Assembly (NCBI GenBank): GCA_017561265.1
Contig: JAFZDJ010000019.1
Span: forward strand, 1 to 64,000
Reading direction: 5' to 3'
From: Bacteroidales bacterium
GTDB taxonomy: Bacteria > Bacteroidota > Bacteroidia > Bacteroidales > UBA932
Length of the DNA stretch: 64,000 bases
The notes beneath the pieces are model-generated. The model was given only the letters and a program-made list of their open reading frames with translations. It ran no database searches and was not told where the DNA came from. Both the position numbers and the translations under genes were made by a program. Shown here one piece after another: positions 60,349 through 64,000 of the stretch (within the stretch, counting starts at the first letter, position 1; every line of letters begins with the position of its first letter).

Positions 60349-62588
60349 AACATCTCACCTGCATCCATATAGATACTATGCTTTTCGCGTTCTTTGACTT
60401 CTGCCTGTTTTCCGTCGTTAAAATTATGCCAGTCAGATGTGAGATAGCCGGTTACTCGGCGGAGCTGCTGAATATTACCACTGCCGCATTCGGGACAGGT
60501 ATCATTAAATTCACCCTGATACCCACATTCCAAACAACTATCAATGGGGAAGTTGAAGGCAAGGTACGGAATGTCCAGTTCCTTGAATGCGTAATCAATC
60601 ACAGACTCTACCGCTTTGGTGTTTTTAACAAAGGTGGAATCAAGCTCAACGTATGTAATACACCCACCGGTGGGATACTTGCAGAACGGAGCTTCGATGC
60701 GAAGTTTGTCGTAGATGGAAACCTTTTCCCATACCGGGACATGATGAGAATTTGTAATATACTCGTGAGAAGTAACGTTCTCAATCACACCATACTGCTT
60801 ACGGAGTTCCACGACAGCAGTGCGGCACAAACCCTCTGCTGGGGTAGCATAACAACTGAAATTCAGATTGTTTCTTTCTGAAGCCTCTGCTGCAAATTCA
60901 TTGATTCTCTTAACTACGGAGAGGGCGAATCTGTGCGCTTCTTCATCCTGTGCATGATTTTTTCCAAACAGAGCCTGACACATCTCTGCAATACCAAGAT
61001 ATCCGATTGCAAGAGTGTTATGTTTCAGCGCATTAAAGACATTTTCCTCGCATTCTCTTGCATCCTGGATGGTATTATTATCGTACATGAACGGAGCTGC
61101 CTTCGGAGACTGCCGAATCATATATTCAAATCTTTCAAGAAGTCCTTTTTCTGTCAACTTCAGCGTTTCTTCAAAGGCACGCCAGAATCCTTCCAGATCC
61201 GGTTCATTTCTCTTTCCGAGACAGATTCCGAATTCTATACCGAGCTTAGGAAGGATAATAGTATTCGGAACATTGTTCCCTCTTCCCTGACGGATGTAAC
61301 CAAGTCCATGACGGTCATATCCGATCAATGTTCTGCATCCCATAGTTGAGAAGTATGTATCGATATTGTTTTCATCTTCATGTGCCTGAGACCAGTCGCA
61401 ATTGCACCAGTTCGGATAGATTCTCTTACTCATAGATTCAAGAGCGAGCTGTTTCATGTCGTAATTCACATCATCCTGGTTTGCATTTGTTCCCTGTTTA
61501 TACTGGAAAATACTGATCGGGAAAATACTTGTCAGATGATGCTTTCCGATACCGTCAATACTTGCTTCCATAATCCACTTTGTAACAAGTCTTCCCTCCG
61601 GAGACGTATCTCTGCCGAGGTTTACGCTTGTGAACGGAACCTGTGAACCCTGTCTGGATTCCAGTGTATTCAGGTTATGATACAGACCTTGAGCTGCCTG
61701 TCTGCCTTCTCGCTCCAACATATCCATTGCGTATAGATATGCTTCTTCAAAAACGTAGCATTCGTCCGTTATAGAAATATCTTTGATGTCAACAGTTGTT
61801 TCGGTTTCTCTGGACACCTCTTTATCGGAGAGTCTGCATACATATTTCAAACCATCCTTATAGTGCTTGAAGAAACTCATTCTGACGAACGGAGCAAGGT
61901 CATAGTCAAGGTGAATGCTGCCGACACCGCCAAACTGCACCTGACTCTGACACTGGAAAGCGACTGCGGCAAGCTGACAGGCGGTGCTGAAGCTCGTGGG
62001 TGGTCTTACATCGCCGTTTCGGGTTCTGAATCCGTATGTAAATACTTCTTTGAAGTTCAGATTCAGACAGTTATGAATACCATAAATCGCCTTTTCAAGG
62101 TCATGCTGATAGACGAGCATTTCTTTATGAGCATTTGCGACTTCCTCAGACAAGCCATCATAATCCAGTGCAATCATCTTCCCGATATCAGCAGATGCTT
62201 CTTTTTCCCTACCGGAAAAAGACTTCTCATCTACATTTGCATTGGATCTGTTATCAACGGTGGATTCGACACGTTCAAGAACTTTCTGTACCAGTCTGCT
62301 ATTTCTTTCACGTACCTTATTTCTTTCATTTCTGTACAGAATGTACGCTTTGGCCACATCCTTACGGCTTGTCTGCATCAGCTTATGTTCTACTATGTCC
62401 TGAATCTCTTCGACTGTCATCCGTTCTTTCTTCAGGGAATTGATTTCATCGGCAATTTTCCTGCTCACTGCGATAGATTCATCCGTAATTTTACCGTCTG
62501 TTTCAGCAAAGGCTTTCAATATTGCATTTTCAATTTTGTTTGGCTGAAACGTAGTTTCTCTACCGTCTCTTTTTACTACAATCTTCAA
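60342..62588 (-). CDS. nrdD: Anaerobic (class III) ribonucleoside-triphosphate reductase
   Basis: 748 aa, TTG start with GGAGG 7 nt upstream. N-terminal ATP-cone (res ~3-90), the large ten-stranded barrel, a zinc site CLECGYQG ... CPECG near the C terminus, and the glycyl-radical site in RVTGYL (Gly714). Reduces NTPs to dNTPs using formate or thioredoxin as reductant. Full length with no intein. Adjacent nrdG completes the system, giving the phage its own dNTP supply. Confidence 0.96.
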   Translation of the reverse strand: MKIVVKRDGRETTFQPNKIENAILKAFAETDGKITDESIAVSRKIADEINSLKKERMTVEEIQDIVEHKLMQTSRKDVAKAYILYRNERNKVRERNSRLVQKVLERVESTVDNRSNANVDEKSFSGREKEASADIGKMIALDYDGLSEEVANAHKEMLVYQHDLEKAIYGIHNCLNLNFKEVFTYGFRTRNGDVRPPTSFSTACQLAAVAFQCQSQVQFGGVGSIHLDYDLAPFVRMSFFKHYKDGLKYVCRLSDKEVSRETETTVDIKDISITDECYVFEEAYLYAMDMLEREGRQAAQGLYHNLNTLESRQGSQVPFTSVNLGRDTSPEGRLVTKWIMEASIDGIGKHHLTSIFPISIFQYKQGTNANQDDVNYDMKQLALESMSKRIYPNWCNCDWSQAHEDENNIDTYFSTMGCRTLIGYDRHGLGYIRQGRGNNVPNTIILPKLGIEFGICLGKRNEPDLEGFWRAFEETLKLTEKGLLERFEYMIRQSPKAAPFMYDNNTIQDARECEENVFNALKHNTLAIGYLGIAEMCQALFGKNHAQDEEAHRFALSVVKRINEFAAEASERNNLNFSCYATPAEGLCRTAVVELRKQYGVIENVTSHEYITNSHHVPVWEKVSIYDKLRIEAPFCKYPTGGCITYVELDSTFVKNTKAVESVIDYAFKELDIPYLAFNFPIDSCLECGYQGEFNDTCPECGSGNIQQLRRVTGYLTSDWHNFNDGKQAEVKEREKHSIYMDAGEMLC

Positions 62589-62608
62589 CTTTTATCCTCC
62601 ATTTTATG

Positions 62609-63169
62609 TTAGTCTTCGGAAGCGAATTCCTGAACAATAGTGTACACTTCTTCCCAAGAGTCAGCACGTATCATATTATTTGCGTTTGTATCAAATGAAC
62701 GATTATGATATGCGCTCATGAGAATTTTTTGATAGTCACCGCCGATAAGGTTGTGTACACCGTCGTCAATCAGAATATCGCCTTTTACGAGCTGTTTTTG
62801 AGAAGTGATAACGACATCATGATAGGTGAAAAACGGAAAATTGGGAAATAACGTATAGCGAAGTTTCATTGGCACACTGTCAGGATTAGATGTCGTCACG
62901 ATTACAACTTTATGTCCGTCATCAATAAGTCTTTTCAGATATTCTGCTGCACCCGGAATAGGCTTTACACTCTTCCATAATGCCTTGTCATGAAGCGGTT
63001 GATATACGAGCGGTTTGTCAATCTCTGGGAAGGCTTTGGATATATCCCAGTCTGTGACATCTTCTTTGCATACATTTGTATGGTATTTATTGTTAAGGTA
63101 CTCGATCCACGCTTCACCGAGAGATTCAATTGTGTCGTCCATATCCACAAGAATTGTCAGCTTTTTCAT
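62609..63169 (-). CDS. 5'(3')-deoxyribonucleotidase, HAD family
   Basis: 186 aa from the ATG at 63169 (a TTG at 63178 is possible; no clear ribosome site, so probably coupled to the preceding gene). The HAD nucleophile motif VDMDDTI, motif II VVIVTTSN, and the acidic DILIDDGVHN at motif III/IV fit the NT5C family. It dephosphorylates deoxyribonucleotides and balances pools alongside dUTPase and the reductase. Confidence 0.8.
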   Translation of the reverse strand: MKKLTILVDMDDTIESLGEAWIEYLNNKYHTNVCKEDVTDWDISKAFPEIDKPLVYQPLHDKALWKSVKPIPGAAEYLKRLIDDGHKVVIVTTSNPDSVPMKLRYTLFPNFPFFTYHDVVITSQKQLVKGDILIDDGVHNLIGGDYQKILMSAYHNRSFDTNANNMIRADSWEEVYTIVQEFASED

Positions 63170-63170
63170 A

Positions 63171-63998
63171 TCAGTCAAGCAGATCGGCCATAGCTGCCGT
63201 TTCGCTCCTTTCTGTTTTCTGTAGTTTTACGTATCCGAATCTTGGATGTCCTTTGAGTCTGTCCACAGCTGCAAGGAGCCCACTGTTTTTCTGGAAAATC
63301 TCTCCGTCACACTGCTTAAAATCGCCGTTGATCCAGAGAGCGGATCCTTCTCCGACTCTGCCAAGCAAAAGCTGAATATGTTCCTTTGTCATATTTTCCG
63401 CTTCGGAGCAGATTATAATAGAGTTTTTGATATCCCGTCCACGGATAAAACCGAGATGCACAATTTCGATCTGTCCGTGTCCAATCATCAGACTGAGACC
63501 ATCTACGCCGCCAAGGTGATCTGCCATCGGCATAGCAAACGGCATCATTTTTTCATTGTAATTTCCAGGCAAAAATCCAATGGGTTTAGAATTTTTCACT
63601 TCAATGTTATTTCTGACATATACGATCTTTTCGTACTTACTGTGTTCCAGCAAATCAACTGCAGCAGCACACATCAGAAAATCCTTTCCTGTACCGAATT
63701 TTCCGGTAATCACTTTAACTGTCGTTTCTGTATCGTAAAGAAGGTCGATGGCAAGCTGCTGATGAATATTTCTGGGCTTTACTTTACCGAGAAATCTGCC
63801 GGTAATGGTTTTGAACGGAACTTTAACCATTTTGCCATTCACACATTTCAAAAGTTCCAGAACATTGCCATCTTCGTCTTTTGCAACCAGATATTCATTC
63901 TGGAGGCAGCCGAACAGGTTGTCCCCATTCGGCTGAAATACGGTGTTTAATTCATCATCTGTGGGAATAATTTCTTTGTATCCGAGATATTCTTCCAT
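63171..63998 (-). CDS. phoH: PhoH-like ATPase (possibly incomplete at window edge)
   Basis: 275 aa from the Met at 63998; the true start may lie beyond the window. Walker A GKFGTGKDF (~res 98-106) and the downstream SLMIGHGQIEIVHLGFIRGR and IIICSEAENM (Walker B-like) are PhoH hallmarks. No PIN domain is visible in the part seen. PhoH-like proteins are common in phages and are thought to act in RNA or nucleotide metabolism. First visible gene of the leftward operon. Confidence 0.85.
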   Translation of the reverse strand: MEEYLGYKEIIPTDDELNTVFQPNGDNLFGCLQNEYLVAKDEDGNVLELLKCVNGKMVKVPFKTITGRFLGKVKPRNIHQQLAIDLLYDTETTVKVITGKFGTGKDFLMCAAAVDLLEHSKYEKIVYVRNNIEVKNSKPIGFLPGNYNEKMMPFAMPMADHLGGVDGLSLMIGHGQIEIVHLGFIRGRDIKNSIIICSEAENMTKEHIQLLLGRVGEGSALWINGDFKQCDGEIFQKNSGLLAAVDRLKGHPRFGYVKLQKTERSETAAMADLLD

Positions 63999-64000
63999 GC

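Noticed and set aside
1..64000. tRNA or rRNA genes
   Set aside because: No cloverleaf-like segment or rRNA signature was noticed; a covariance scan would be needed to exclude a tRNA fully.

Overview
The window reads as one continuous siphovirus or prophage genome from a low-to-mid GC, strictly anaerobic Firmicute, most likely a gut Clostridium relative. The evidence is strong GGAGG-type ribosome binding sites, frequent TTG starts, a class III (oxygen-sensitive) ribonucleotide reductase, and protein families typical of Clostridia phages. No host housekeeping gene, rRNA or tRNA was seen.

Layout. 1-1.3 kb: 58-bp tandem repeats and a leftward sigma-like/HTH regulator in a GGTC-rich block, followed by a ~700-nt regulatory gap with two divergent perfect-consensus promoters. 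1.9-10.9 kb: a tyrosine recombinase, a P-loop helicase-like ATPase, a 920-aa single-chain RNA polymerase-like protein of the YonO/RDR double-psi-beta-barrel family (DYDGD motif), a zinc-finger protein, a metallophosphoesterase, a second tyrosine recombinase and an HU-like protein. 10.9-24.7 kb: packaging and head genes (candidate small terminase, TerL, portal, protease/scaffold, decoration protein, major capsid), connector genes, tail tube and a RusA-like resolvase. 24.8-41.9 kb: a 2670-aa tape measure protein, which predicts a very long tail of about 400 nm, then baseplate, fibronectin-like and distal tail proteins.

42-51 kb: a complete diversity-generating retroelement (DGR). It has a 2248-aa tail-tip protein whose C terminus carries the variable repeat (VR, 48601-48732), an Avd accessory gene, the template repeat (TR, 49338-49469) and a DGR reverse transcriptase (YMDD). 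VR and TR are 132 bp each and differ at 14 positions. All 14 are adenines in TR, which is direct evidence of past adenine-targeted mutagenic retrohoming. A hairpin follows VR and another follows TR.

51-56.4 kb: a tail-assembly-like gene, accessory membrane and secreted genes, one leftward gene under a palindromic promoter, and a lysis cassette (phosphodiester glycosidase-SPOR protein, amidase-SH3 endolysin, holin-like proteins). 56.6-64 kb, all leftward: a large serine recombinase with a small upstream ORF, dUTPase, a DNA methyltransferase, NrdG, NrdD, a deoxyribonucleotidase and a PhoH-like ATPase.

Together, the leftward genes supply nucleotides and integration functions, the polymerase-like protein probably drives late transcription, and the rightward genes build a long-tailed virion whose tip protein is diversified by the DGR. 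The combination of a YonO-like polymerase, HU, late-gene module, serine integrase and nucleotide genes recalls the SPbeta group of Bacillus phages in an anaerobic version; that relationship is inference.
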